A DNA stretch of 38,690 nucleotides from an uncultured Clostridia bacterium (lineage in GTDB: Bacteria; Bacillota; Clostridia; TANB77; CAG-508): contig CAKPSH010000014.1 of the NCBI GenBank assembly GCA_934183325.1, forward strand, positions 1 through 38,690, given 5' to 3'. Both the position numbers and the translations under genes were made by a program. Below, piece after piece: positions 24,534-32,109 of the stretch (positions are counted from its first letter, which is position 1; each line of letters begins with the position of its first letter). Below the pieces are notes generated by a model. It was not told where the DNA came from. It saw nothing but the letters and a program-made list of their open reading frames with translations, and searched no databases.

Positions 24534-25399
24534 TTAATTTGTTTCTTCTGTATTATCTTCGTTGAACTTTACTGGCTTAACACCTACTGAAATAGGAGTA
24601 GGTTCTTTTGTATAAAGTACACTTGTGTTTGTTTCATCTGGTATATAATCAAATGCAATATCTATTTCTTGCATTTGAAATTTATCTTCCTCGTTAATAT
24701 AGATTATTCAAAATTCATAAGTTGCCATTTTATTATCTGGATCTAATTTATAATAGTCTTCTAATGGGAATACTCTAACAATAGCACTATTATTTTCTAC
24801 AAAGTTAAAATAAAATACTTGCTTGTCCAAATAATAGATTGCCTCTGTATAGCCAACATCATAATATTGCCTTAATCTCATTATTATCTCGCCAAATTCT
24901 TTCTCAGATAGATAATTACTAAATCTAACATTACCTAGCACATCACCCAATATAGCTGGTTTTGTAGTATCTATATAACCTTTATCAAATAACTCTTGGC
25001 AAGGCTTACAAATTGACTCTCTAAAGTTTATTTGCTTTACAATAACTTCATTTCCTATCAGTTTTCATTCTATATCGTCAACATATTTCATTACGAGTTC
25101 TGCCTGTTCTTGTCTAGTGTAATCTTTCCAAGTTCTTGTTCTTTCTGTATATTCTTTATCTAGCTTAATTTTGTTAATAAAATCAATATCTCTTTTTAAT
25201 AAAATATCTTTTGGAGTAAATCTTAATTCTTCTGTGCAATTTGTTGTATCTAATTTATTCTCTAATTCGCTAATAGTATTCTCCACGATTTTCTTTTCTG
25301 CATTATATTCTTTTAAATCAAAGGCTCCGTCAATATATGCTTTTCTTATCGTTGTTTTAAACTTTCCTCAAATTGTAATTTTTGTTTAATTATCTGCAT
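24534..25399 (-). pseudogene. Remnant of a large serine recombinase (C-terminal region only)
   Basis: The reconstructed protein reads 'MQIIKQKLQFEESLK', a frameshift near 25345, 'YIDGAFDLKEYNAEKKIVE', 'LLKRDIDFINKIKL', 'TRTWKDYTRQEQAELVMKY', TGA, 'LIGNEVIVKQINFRESICK', 'GEIIMRLRQYYDVGYTEAI', TGA, 'IIYINEEDKFQMQEIDIAF', ending at TAA (24534). Both TGA codons lie in the same frame as the surrounding coding sequence. The coiled coil plus the Trp-containing 'WKDYT' block resembles the C-terminus of large serine recombinases. The N-terminal resolvase domain and its serine are absent: the homology begins only 130 bases from the tRNA gene. Confidence 0.6.
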
Positions 25400-25449
25400 T
25401 TCAAACACCATCCTTTCGCTTGGATGACCTTTATGCTGTTTTTAAGCAA

Positions 25450-25484
25450 CAAAAAAATCAACCAGATTTTATTTTCTGATTGAT
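25450..25484 (-). terminator. Terminator of tRNA-Leu
   Basis: On the minus strand ATCAATCAGA/TCTGGTTGAT forms a 10-bp stem (one G-U) with an 8-base loop, followed by seven Ts. Confidence 0.75.
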
Positions 25485-25527
25485 TTCTATATCATATCTG
25501 TTCTATTAGTTCGAACAGAAACGTCGT

Positions 25528-25613
25528 TGGTGCGAATAATGGGACTCGAACCCACACATCATTAAGATACACGCTTCTGAGACGTGCCTGTCTACCAGTT
25601 CCAGCATATTCGC
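25528..25613 (-). tRNA. tRNA-Leu (anticodon CAG)
   Basis: Folds by eye as a class II tRNA: acceptor GCGAATA/TATTCGC pairing, D-loop with ACTGGTAGACAGG, anticodon stem CACGT/GCGTG with loop CTCAGAA (anticodon CAG), a long variable arm, T-arm GTGGGTTCGAGTCCCAT, discriminator A, and an encoded CCA. It has its own promoter and terminator. Confidence 0.95.
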
Positions 25614-25628
25614 ATAAGAACAAATATA

Positions 25629-25657
25629 ATTATAATCACAATTATTAAATCTTTCAA
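25629..25657 (-). promoter_or_regulatory. Promoter of tRNA-Leu
   Basis: Minus strand TTGAAA (25657-25652), a 17-base spacer and TATAAT (25634-25629). Confidence 0.75.
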
Positions 25658-25690
25658 GTAGAATATATTAAATAAAAGAATTTTTATAGA

Positions 25691-25815
25691 AATTTTTTTA
25701 TATTCTTAGGAAAGTCATCTATGAAATAGTGAGTTTCCTTAGAAGATAATTATGGAAGAATTAAATTTTCTTATGTGCCTCTGGCACTTAGAAAATGTTA
25801 TTCTTGTTTTTTATA
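25691..25815 (+). ncRNA. Structured intergenic region with two stable hairpins
   Basis: Hairpin one: TCTTAGGAAA with TTTCCTTAGA (one mismatch), enclosing TCA-t-CTAT-GAA-ATAG-TGA (about 25691-25734). Hairpin two: ATTTTCT/AGAAAAT and GTGCC/GGCAC around a 3-base loop (25765-25796), followed by CTTGTTTTTT. This is more structure than random AT-rich DNA should show, and the T-run fits a plus-strand terminator. No promoter is obvious, and no known RNA family is recognised. Confidence 0.35.
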
Positions 25816-25855
25816 TTAAGAAATTATATTTGTAATATAGTAAAGAGCAATATTA

Positions 25856-25881
25856 GATTAATATTATAAACAATATTAATC
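25856..25881. repeat. Perfect inverted repeat
   Basis: GATTAATATT and AATATTAATC, 10 bp each, separated by 6 bases. Low complexity limits its meaning. The rest of 25620-26060 shows no gene on either strand. Confidence 0.4.
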
Positions 25882-26067
25882 AAAAAGCACATATAAATAA
25901 AGGCTTTAAACAAAAAAAGTAGAATATTATAGTATATATAGAATTTATACAAGGATAAAAATATTCTAAACACTATAGGCATTATTTTTTTATAACATTT
26001 TATTATTAAACTTATTTTTATAGAGGAATGTAGTAAGATCATAGAAGAAATATTAGAACTTTAAAAG

Positions 26068-26112
26068 AAAGGAATAATCAATTGAAAAATTGATTATATA
26101 AGTATAAATATG
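26068..26112 (+). promoter_or_regulatory. Hairpin between the SD and start codon of the 26110 gene
   Basis: AAAGGA (26068-26073) is followed at once by a perfect 10-bp hairpin ATAATCAATT-GAAA-AATTGATTAT (26074-26097) capped by a GNRA tetraloop, then 12 bases to the ATG at 26110. With the hairpin folded the SD and ATG are 12 bases apart; unfolded they are 36 apart. Confidence 0.5.
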
Positions 26113-27156
26113 GCAAATATAAAAGATTATTTAAAATATTATAAAAATGAAGAATTTTCTGTATACCCATTTAATGACATTGATAACATTTTATTTGCTC
26201 AGTTATCTTACATTGATTGGACAAATATTGTACCTGAGGATAGGGAACAGGTAACACTGAATGAAGCAGTTAAACAGTATTTATCGCAAGAACATTATGC
26301 TGATTTAAATCAAGAATTCTTTGATTCAATAATATATAACTTAAATGAGATACAAGATAGTAAAAGATATAAAGATTGCAGATTATCATATTATAGGAAA
26401 GAATTGGATGGCAAAAAGCAATTTGGAGCTGTTTGTATTCATTTTGGACATAGAACAGTATATGTATCTTTTCAGGGGACTGATAACTCCATTTCCGGAT
26501 GGAAAGAGAATTTTGAAATGTCGTATAAATTTCCAATACCAGCGCAGGAATCAGCAGTTGAATATTTAAATGAAGTTATTGGTTGGAATGAAAATACAAT
26601 ATACCTAGGTGGACACTCTAAGGGGGGAAATCTTGCAATGGTAGCATATATGTATTGTAAGAAAATCATAAAAAATAAAATTAAGATTATTTTTAATAAT
26701 GATGGACCAGGTTTTATGAAAGAAAATACTAGTACCTCTGAATACGAAGAAATGGTCAGCAAATTACGAACATTTATTCCTGAAGAAAGCTTGGTTGGAA
26801 GATTATTAGTAACATCACCTAATTATAAAGTTATAAAATCTGATGACAGATTTATTATGCAACATAATTGCAATACATGGAATTGTTTTGGAACCTTCTT
26901 TGTTGAGGGAGAATTAACAAAACATAGTAACAAAATTAGTGCTAGAATACAAAATTTAGTAGAAAATAGTACCATAGAAGAAAAGAAAATTATAATTTCT
27001 ACTCTATTTGAAATACTAGAAAAGCATAATATCACAGATGTAACACAACTTATGAATATTGATTGGCAAACTTTTGTTAAATTATTTAATGAAATGAAAA
27101 ATACTAATCCAAGAATAAAGAAAATGTATTTGCAATCAATAAAAAAACTCTTATAA
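26110..27156 (+). CDS. Mbeg1-like (DUF2974) alpha/beta hydrolase
   Basis: Lipase-like alpha/beta-hydrolase fold protein, 348 aa, cytoplasmic by sequence. The nucleophile elbow is 'YLGGHSKGGNLAMVA' (GHSKG, catalytic Ser about residue 174), preceded by 'VSFQGTDNSISGWKENF' and followed by 'IFNNDGPGF' and a late His candidate in 'MQHNCNTW'. The family is widespread in Firmicutes but its substrate is unknown. It is a single gene with an unusual initiation region (26068-26112) and a 15-bp terminator. Confidence 0.88.
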   Translation: MANIKDYLKYYKNEEFSVYPFNDIDNILFAQLSYIDWTNIVPEDREQVTLNEAVKQYLSQEHYADLNQEFFDSIIYNLNEIQDSKRYKDCRLSYYRKELDGKKQFGAVCIHFGHRTVYVSFQGTDNSISGWKENFEMSYKFPIPAQESAVEYLNEVIGWNENTIYLGGHSKGGNLAMVAYMYCKKIIKNKIKIIFNNDGPGFMKENTSTSEYEEMVSKLRTFIPEESLVGRLLVTSPNYKVIKSDDRFIMQHNCNTWNCFGTFFVEGELTKHSNKISARIQNLVENSTIEEKKIIISTLFEILEKHNITDVTQLMNIDWQTFVKLFNEMKNTNPRIKKMYLQSIKKLL

Positions 27157-27188
27157 TAAATAGTCTAAGAATGCTTAGACTATTTATT
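27155..27188. terminator. Bidirectional terminator
   Basis: Perfect 15-bp stem AATAAATAGTCTAAG/CTTAGACTATTTATT with a 4-base loop, between the convergent hydrolase and sigK genes. Confidence 0.85.
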
Positions 27189-27203
27189 ATTTAATGATAC
27201 ATA

Positions 27204-27905
27204 TTAATCATTTTCAAACTCTTTACTTAATTTATGTATTGCTTTTGTTTCTATTCTTGAAACATATGAACGTGATATGCCCATTTGATTGGCAATTACA
27301 TTTTGAGTTTTGGGTTTAGTACCGTTTAATCCAAACCTTAAAATTAAAATTTCACGTTCTCTATCTTTTAAAACTTCCTGCATTTTTTTATAAAGTTTCT
27401 TTGTTTTTAGCTTTAAATCAATAGCATCTTCAATGCTTTTATCTTCATTCTCTAGCATCTCCAACAATGTTATTTCATTATCATCCTTATCCTTTCCAAC
27501 AGGTTCATTTAAATATACTTCAGATTTGATTTTTTTAGTTCCTCTTAAAAACATCAAAATTTCATTATCGATGCATCTAGCAACATATGTAGCTAATTTT
27601 ATATTTTTGGACAAATCATAGCTATTAATTCCTTTAATCAATCCTATAGTTCCAATTGAAATTAAGTCATCTTGTTCTATATTAGTTGATGAATATTTTT
27701 TTGCAATATGTGCTACAAGTCTTAAGTTTCTCTCAATTAAAATATTTCTAGCATCATCATCTCCAGCTTTTAGTTTCTCAAGAAAAATTCTTTCTTCTTC
27801 AGGTGCTAATGGTTCAGGAAAAAGTTGACTACCTTGAATATAGCCAAATGTAAAGAAACAAGTCTTTAAAATAGCAACTACTCCTGATATTGTAAGAGTA
27901 AGCAT
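27204..27905 (-). CDS. sigK: SigK, late mother-cell sporulation sigma factor (pro-form)
   Basis: Directs late mother-cell gene expression during sporulation. The N-terminal hydrophobic pro-sequence (residues 1-20, 'MLTLTISGVVAILKTCFFTF') is cleaved by SpoIVFB in Bacillus. Region 2 reads 'ARNILIERNLRLVAHIAKK' and 'DLISIGTIGLIKGI', region 4 'LKDREREILILRFGLNG' and 'QMGISRSYVSRIETKAI'. 233 aa, uninterrupted: no skin-type element splits it. Start at 27905 follows GGGAGGT; the ATG at 27929 is upstream of that SD. No spoIVFB is in the window. Confidence 0.94.
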   Translation of the reverse strand: MLTLTISGVVAILKTCFFTFGYIQGSQLFPEPLAPEEERIFLEKLKAGDDDARNILIERNLRLVAHIAKKYSSTNIEQDDLISIGTIGLIKGINSYDLSKNIKLATYVARCIDNEILMFLRGTKKIKSEVYLNEPVGKDKDDNEITLLEMLENEDKSIEDAIDLKLKTKKLYKKMQEVLKDREREILILRFGLNGTKPKTQNVIANQMGISRSYVSRIETKAIHKLSKEFEND

Positions 27906-27914
27906 AAACACCTC

Positions 27915-27963
27915 CCATGCACTATACAAAGATTATATGTAAAAAAAATACAATTGTGCATGG
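27915..27963 (-). promoter_or_regulatory. Dyad flanking the putative sigK promoter
   Basis: CCATGCAC (27915-27922) and GTGCATGG (27956-27963) form a perfect 8-bp inverted repeat 33 bases apart, enclosing CATATAAT (minus strand, 27939-27932), which resembles a SigE/SigK -10 (CATA-x-x-x-T). The gene-proximal arm touches the SD. A DNA operator is more likely than an RNA hairpin because the distal arm lies upstream of the -10. Confidence 0.45.
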
Positions 27964-27982
27964 ACTGTTTAAAATTTTTGTA

Positions 27983-28011
27983 TTGAAAAAATTAGTCAAA
28001 TGTAATAAAAT
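27983..28011 (+). promoter_or_regulatory. Promoter for prfB
   Basis: TTGAAA (27983-27988), a 17-base spacer and TAAAAT (28006-28011). Confidence 0.6.
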
Positions 28012-28043
28012 AACGTATATATTAAATAAAAGGATTGTGAATT

Positions 28044-29150
28044 ATGATTGACATATCAGAAAATAAAATTGAATTACAAAATATTAATGAGAGAATAGAA
28101 AGCATAGGAATATCATTAGGAAGTATTGAAAACCTAGAGCTAAAGCTCAATGAACTAGAAAAAATTACTCTTGAAGATGGATTTTGGAACGATAAAAATC
28201 GTTCAAATTCAATTCTAAAGGAATTAAAAAATATAAAGTATAAATACACCACATATAAAGAGTTATGCACTGAAATTAAGAATTTAGAAGAAATAAATGA
28301 TTTTTTATCAACAGAGTATGATGAAGATTTAGCTATAGAGTTATTAAAAAATACTAAGAAGTTAGAAAAATTACTAACAGATTTTGAGATTACAATTCTA
28401 TTATCAGGAAAATATGACTCTAATAATGCAATTATTACACTACACCCAGGAGCTGGAGGAACAGAAGCACAGGATTGGGTTGAAATGCTATATAGAATGT
28501 ATTGTAGATGGGCAAGTTCAAAAGGATTTGCTGTAAAGGAATTAGATTATTTAGAAGGAGATGAAGCTGGCATAAAAAGTGTTACTGCATTAATATCAGG
28601 TGAAAATGCTTATGGTTATTTAAAAGGAGAAATGGGGGTTCATAGATTAGTTAGAATATCACCTTTTGATTCTGGAGGAAGAAGACATACATCATTTGCA
28701 TCTCTTGAAGTATTACCAGAGATAACTGAGGATATTGAATTAGATATAAACCCTGATGATATAAAGATGGACGTGTACAGAGCTTCAGGAGCTGGAGGTC
28801 AACATATTAATAAAACTTCATCAGCAGTAAGACTTACACATATTCCAACAGGAATTGTTGTAGCCTGTCAAACAGAACGTTCGCAAGTTCAAAATAGAGA
28901 AACAGCTATGAAAATGTTAAAATCAAAATTACTAGATTTAAAAGAAAAAGAACATAAAGAGACTATTGAAGAATTAAAAGGAGTTCAAATGGATATTGCT
29001 TGGGGAAGTCAAATACGCTCTTATGTATTTTGTCCATATACTATGGTTAAAGACCATAGAACAAACTATGAGGTAGGAAATGTAGAAGCAGTTATGAACG
29101 GTGATTTAGATGGTTTTATGGAAGCATATTTGAAATCTATAGTTAAATAA
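28044..29150 (+). CDS. prfB: Peptide chain release factor 2
   Basis: Terminates translation at UGA and UAA. The stop-codon reading motif is 'RISPFDSGGRRHTSFASLE' (SPF, diagnostic for RF2), and the GGQ hydrolysis motif is in 'RASGAGGQHINKTSSAVRL'. 368 aa is full length in a single frame: around residue 25, where many bacteria have an in-frame TGA and a programmed +1 shift, the frame reads 'SIGISLGSIENLEL' with no stop. AAAGGATTG precedes the ATG. It has its own promoter and terminator. Confidence 0.97.
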   Translation: MIDISENKIELQNINERIESIGISLGSIENLELKLNELEKITLEDGFWNDKNRSNSILKELKNIKYKYTTYKELCTEIKNLEEINDFLSTEYDEDLAIELLKNTKKLEKLLTDFEITILLSGKYDSNNAIITLHPGAGGTEAQDWVEMLYRMYCRWASSKGFAVKELDYLEGDEAGIKSVTALISGENAYGYLKGEMGVHRLVRISPFDSGGRRHTSFASLEVLPEITEDIELDINPDDIKMDVYRASGAGGQHINKTSSAVRLTHIPTGIVVACQTERSQVQNRETAMKMLKSKLLDLKEKEHKETIEELKGVQMDIAWGSQIRSYVFCPYTMVKDHRTNYEVGNVEAVMNGDLDGFMEAYLKSIVK

Positions 29151-29152
29151 AG

Positions 29153-29203
29153 AAAAAATATGAATATGATTAGAAAAATTCTAATTTATATTCATATTTT
29201 TTT
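29153..29203 (+). terminator. Terminator of prfB
   Basis: AAAAATATGAATAT pairs with ATATTCATATTTTT around an inner ATTAG/CTAAT hairpin, ending in a T-run. Confidence 0.85.
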
Positions 29204-29308
29204 GTTAAATTTGTAATATTTGTTTTTTATATAAAATTTGTGTTCTAAAAATTTTTTTAACTGAATATATATTAATTGATATCAAAAGAGAAAGAGAGGG
29301 AATTTAAG

Positions 29309-29612
29309 TTGACATTAGAAGATAATAAAAAGAGTTCATTGTCTGGAGTTGTACAAAATTTAGTACTCGAAAACCGTGAAAAATTAAGTGTTTCTGGAGT
29401 AATTGATGTTTTAAGTTTTGATGATCAAATTGTTATGATTGAAACTGATTTACGGACTACTAACTGTAAAGGGTGAGAATATTCGAATAAATAAACTAAG
29501 CTTAGATAGTTCAGAAGTAGTTGTTGAAGGTGACTTTGATAGTTTGTCATATAGCAATAAAGAACTAGAAAAAAAGAATGGTGGTGGAATATTAGGAAAA
29601 ATTTTTAAATAA
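29309..29612 (+). pseudogene. yabP: YabP sporulation protein gene with a single-base frameshift
   Basis: YabP is a SigE-controlled spore protein. From the TTG at 29309 (8 bases after AGAGGG) the frame reads 'SSLSGVVQNLVLENREKL' and 'GVIDVLSFDDQIVMIETDL', then 'RTTNCKG' and TGA. Skipping the C at 29453 restores 'GLLTVKGENIRINKLSLD', 'GDFDSLSYSN' and 'GGILGKIFK', ending at 29612: exactly 100 aa, the usual YabP length. Everything after the shift is well preserved, so this is a very recent mutation, an assembly error, or recoding. It sits directly before yabQ as expected. Confidence 0.85.
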
Positions 29613-29626
29613 GAAGGAGAAAGGCA

Positions 29627-30124
29627 ATGGAAAGTTCTCAAGCAATATTATTTCTTATTTTTGCAATTAATGGATTGGTTATTGGTATATTATTTGATTT
29701 ATTTAGAATAACTCGTAGAAGCTTTAAAACAGGAATAATTTTAACATCGATAGAGGATGTAGTTTTTTGGCTATTAACAGGAATAATAATATTATATTCG
29801 ATTTTTACATTCAATAATGGAATTATTAGAGGATATTTATTCCTAGGTTTAGGTTGTGGAATCGTATTATATTTGCTTACTTTAAGTAGCTTTTTTATAA
29901 AAATAAATGTTTGTATAATTAATTTCATAAAAAGGATAGTGATAATAATATGTAATATTTTGTTAATTCCTATAAAATTTATATATAGTTTGTTATTAAA
30001 AACAATACTTATGATTTTTAGACCAATTTCTAATATTTTTATTAATATAAAACATCATTTCTCAACTTTTTTTACAAAAATATTGAAAAAAAGTAAAAAA
30101 AACGAACAGAAAGAAGGATTTTAA
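29627..30124 (+). CDS. yabQ: YabQ sporulation membrane protein
   Basis: Membrane protein required for spore cortex formation in Bacillus. It has four to five hydrophobic segments: 'AILFLIFAINGLVIGILFDLF', 'VVFWLLTGIIILYSIF', 'GYLFLGLGCGIVLYLLTL' and two further ones in the Ile-rich second half, then a basic tail. The 'GILFDLFRITRRSF' block is characteristic. 165 aa. AGAAGGAG precedes the ATG, 14 bases after yabP. Name supported by order yabP-yabQ-divIC. Confidence 0.9.
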   Translation: MESSQAILFLIFAINGLVIGILFDLFRITRRSFKTGIILTSIEDVVFWLLTGIIILYSIFTFNNGIIRGYLFLGLGCGIVLYLLTLSSFFIKINVCIINFIKRIVIIICNILLIPIKFIYSLLLKTILMIFRPISNIFINIKHHFSTFFTKILKKSKKNEQKEGF

Positions 30125-30182
30125 TAAAATATGTAGAAAATATAGTTATGTAATGTAAAATTGTAACAAAAGAGGTTTACGT

Positions 30183-30464
30183 ATGAAAGAAATAAGTTTT
30201 AAAAAAATTTTTACCAAATTAATGTATATTGCTGTTTTTATTTATGTAGTTATGACATTAGTTAGTCAACAAAAAAAGATAGATTCATATGAATCTAATA
30301 TAAATTATTTAAGTGAAGAAATTGAGAGTGGAAAAGAATATAGAACAGAATTAATGGCGACAAAAGACAATATAAATTCTAAAGAATATATTGAGCAAGT
30401 TGCCAGAGAAAAATTAAATATGTATCTTCCTAATGAAAAGGTATATGTGGACATTGGAAATTAA
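30183..30464 (+). CDS. divIC: DivIC/FtsB-type septum formation initiator
   Basis: Bitopic divisome protein that, with FtsL, stabilises septal peptidoglycan synthesis. One membrane segment ('LMYIAVFIYVVMTLVSQQ', residues 13-30), a short coiled coil ('YESNINYLSEEIESGKEY'), and the signature 'SKEYIEQVAREKLNMYLPNEKVYV'. 93 aa, typical. AGAGG precedes the ATG. A strong terminator follows, closing the yabP-yabQ-divIC unit. Confidence 0.93.
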   Translation: MKEISFKKIFTKLMYIAVFIYVVMTLVSQQKKIDSYESNINYLSEEIESGKEYRTELMATKDNINSKEYIEQVAREKLNMYLPNEKVYVDIGN

Positions 30465-30471
30465 GGATTTT

Positions 30472-30497
30472 AAAAGACACATTCGGTGTCTTTTTTT
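30472..30497 (+). terminator. Terminator after divIC
   Basis: AAAAGACAC/GTGTCTTTT, 9 bp, 5-base loop, seven Ts. Confidence 0.9.
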
Positions 30498-30526
30498 ATA
30501 TTCTAATGAAAGTCAAATCGGAAATG

Positions 30527-30555
30527 TTGATTTTATTGGAAAAAATTGGTATAAT
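30527..30555 (+). promoter_or_regulatory. Promoter for rho
   Basis: TTGATT (30527-30532), a 17-base spacer and an extended -10 TGG-TATAAT (30550-30555). Confidence 0.75.
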
Positions 30556-30593
30556 ATATATTATTGTAATATTTAAGGAGGCAAAAGATAATT

Positions 30594-31883
30594 ATGGAAA
30601 ACAAATCATTGGTTGAATTAAGAGAAATTGCCAAAGAAAAAGGACTGACAAATATATCTAAATTAAAAAAAGATGAGTTAATAAACTTATTGAATCAAAA
30701 TGAAGAAAAAACAAATAAAAAAGATGATTCAAATGATACAACATATAAAGTAAATAACGAAGATGACAGAATTGTAGAAGGAATATTAGAAGTATTACCT
30801 GATGGATTTGGATTTTTAAGAGGTGATAATTATTTATCTACTCCAAAAGATGTCTATGTTTCACCTATTCAAATTAGAAGATTTAAATTATTAACTGGAG
30901 ATAAAATAAAAGGAATTGCAAGAACTCCTAAAGAAGAAGAAAAATTCCCTGCACTTATATTTGTGGGTGAAGTTAATGATGAATCACCTGATATGTGTTT
31001 AAAGAGAAAGAATTTTTCTGATCTAACTCCTATATACCCAGAGGAAAGACTACGTTTAGAAACTACTTCAAATGAAATTGCAATGAGAATGATTGATTTA
31101 GTTTCACCCATTGGAAAAGGTCAAAGAGGCATGATAGTTGCTCCTCCAAAAGTAGGAAAAACTACTTTGCTAAAGAAAATAGCAAATAGTATAACTACAA
31201 ATAATCCTGAATGTTATTTAATTGTTTTACTAATAGATGAAAGACCAGAAGAAGTAACTGATATGAAACGTTCTATAAACGGAGATATTATTTATTCAAC
31301 ATTTGATGAACTACCAGAACATCATATTAAAGTTGCAGAAATGGTCTTAGAAAGAGCAAAAAGACTTACAGAACAAAATAAAGATGTTGTTATATTATTA
31401 GATAGTATAACAAGACTTGCTAGAGCTTATAATCTAACTATTCCATCTTCTGGAAAAACTCTTTCAGGAGGTTTTGATCCTAATGCATTACATAAACCAA
31501 AAAGTTTCTTTGGTGCAGCTAGAAACATTGAAAATGGTGGAAGCTTAACTATATTAGCAACTTCTTTAATCGAAACTGGAAGTAGAATGGATGATGTTAT
31601 TTTTGAAGAATTTAAAGGCACAGGAAATATGGAAGTTCATTTAAATAAGAATTTATCTGAAAAAAGAATTTTCCCTGCTATAGATATTAACAAATCAGGA
31701 ACAAGACATGAAGAAAAACTATTATCTAAAAGAGAATTAGAAACAGTATTTGCTTTAAGAAAAGCTTTATCAAACTTACCTGTAGCAGAAGTCACAGAAC
31801 AGTTATTGAGCCAAATGGTTATAAGCAAAAATAATGATGAATTTTTAACAAGAATTGAAACATTTTTAGCTAAATTCAAATAA
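30594..31883 (+). CDS. rho: Transcription termination factor Rho
   Basis: Hexameric RNA-dependent ATPase that terminates transcription. The N-terminal Rho_N helix bundle ('SLVELREIAKEKGLTNI') leads to the cold-shock RNA-binding fold ('GILEVLPDGFGFLRG', 'VYVSPIQIRRF'), Walker A 'APPKVGKTTLLKKIA', Walker B 'DVVILLDSITRLARAYN', the R-loop 'GTGNMEVHL' and 'FPAIDINKSGTRHEEKL'. 429 aa with a short acidic/Lys linker (residues 35-60). AGGAGG precedes the ATG. Confidence 0.97.
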   Translation: MENKSLVELREIAKEKGLTNISKLKKDELINLLNQNEEKTNKKDDSNDTTYKVNNEDDRIVEGILEVLPDGFGFLRGDNYLSTPKDVYVSPIQIRRFKLLTGDKIKGIARTPKEEEKFPALIFVGEVNDESPDMCLKRKNFSDLTPIYPEERLRLETTSNEIAMRMIDLVSPIGKGQRGMIVAPPKVGKTTLLKKIANSITTNNPECYLIVLLIDERPEEVTDMKRSINGDIIYSTFDELPEHHIKVAEMVLERAKRLTEQNKDVVILLDSITRLARAYNLTIPSSGKTLSGGFDPNALHKPKSFFGAARNIENGGSLTILATSLIETGSRMDDVIFEEFKGTGNMEVHLNKNLSEKRIFPAIDINKSGTRHEEKLLSKRELETVFALRKALSNLPVAEVTEQLLSQMVISKNNDEFLTRIETFLAKFK

Positions 31884-31976
31884 GATATATTTAAATACTA
31901 TGGAGATAAAATATACAAAAAACAAGAATTTTAGAATATATTTTTCAATAGATTGACATAAAATTTACATAACATA

Positions 31977-32005
31977 TTGAAAAAATTTCCTTTTTATGAT
32001 ATAAT
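31977..32005 (+). promoter_or_regulatory. Promoter for the riboswitch-like leader and GC-rich orphan
   Basis: TTGAAA (31977-31982), a 17-base spacer and TGA-TATAAT (32000-32005). Transcription would start near 32012, just before the first paired base of the leader. Confidence 0.7.
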
Positions 32006-32011
32006 TATATT

Positions 32012-32109
32012 AATTGAATGTATTTTGTAGCAATACTTCAGTATTTCGTTTTAACAAAACATGCTGGAGGGGCTACAATAACCTCTGGTATGGTAAATCG
32101 GAGGTAAGC
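32012..32109 (+). promoter_or_regulatory. Riboswitch-like 5' leader with SD sequestration
   Basis: P1 TTGTAGC (32025-32031) pairs with GCTACAA (32072-32078) and encloses two hairpins, AATAC/GTATT (32032-32045) and GTTTT/AAAAC (32048-32060), a three-way junction. Next, ACCTCTGGT (32081-32089) pairs over nine positions with ATCGGAGGT (32097-32105), burying the SD GGAGG (32100-32104) of the gene at 32110. The same anti-SD strand can instead pair with CTGGAGG (32064-32070) inside the P1 domain, a mutually exclusive fold. A five-codon ORF (MVNRR, 32090-32107) starts in the hairpin loop and stops next to the gene start. No known riboswitch class is recognised. Confidence 0.55.

Noticed and set aside
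24534..25399. Genome-wide use of TGA as a sense codon
   Set aside because: Intact RF2 is encoded, several good genes end in TGA (for example at 7516), Trp is TGG throughout, and no core gene has internal TGA apart from the frameshifted yabP.
23281..25531. Matching attL/attR direct repeat between the tRNA-Leu 3' end and the 23.3-kb palindrome
   Set aside because: The tRNA end reads CGCACCAACGACG and the palindrome reads CGTTGGCACCAC on the same strand; the similarity is too short and too scrambled to call a target duplication.
27204..27905. Interrupting skin-type element in sigK
   Set aside because: The gene is continuous from pro-sequence to region 4.
32025..32078. tRNA or tRNA-like gene in the leader
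   Set aside because: The 7-bp closing stem encloses only two short hairpins, with no T-arm consensus, anticodon loop or CCA end.
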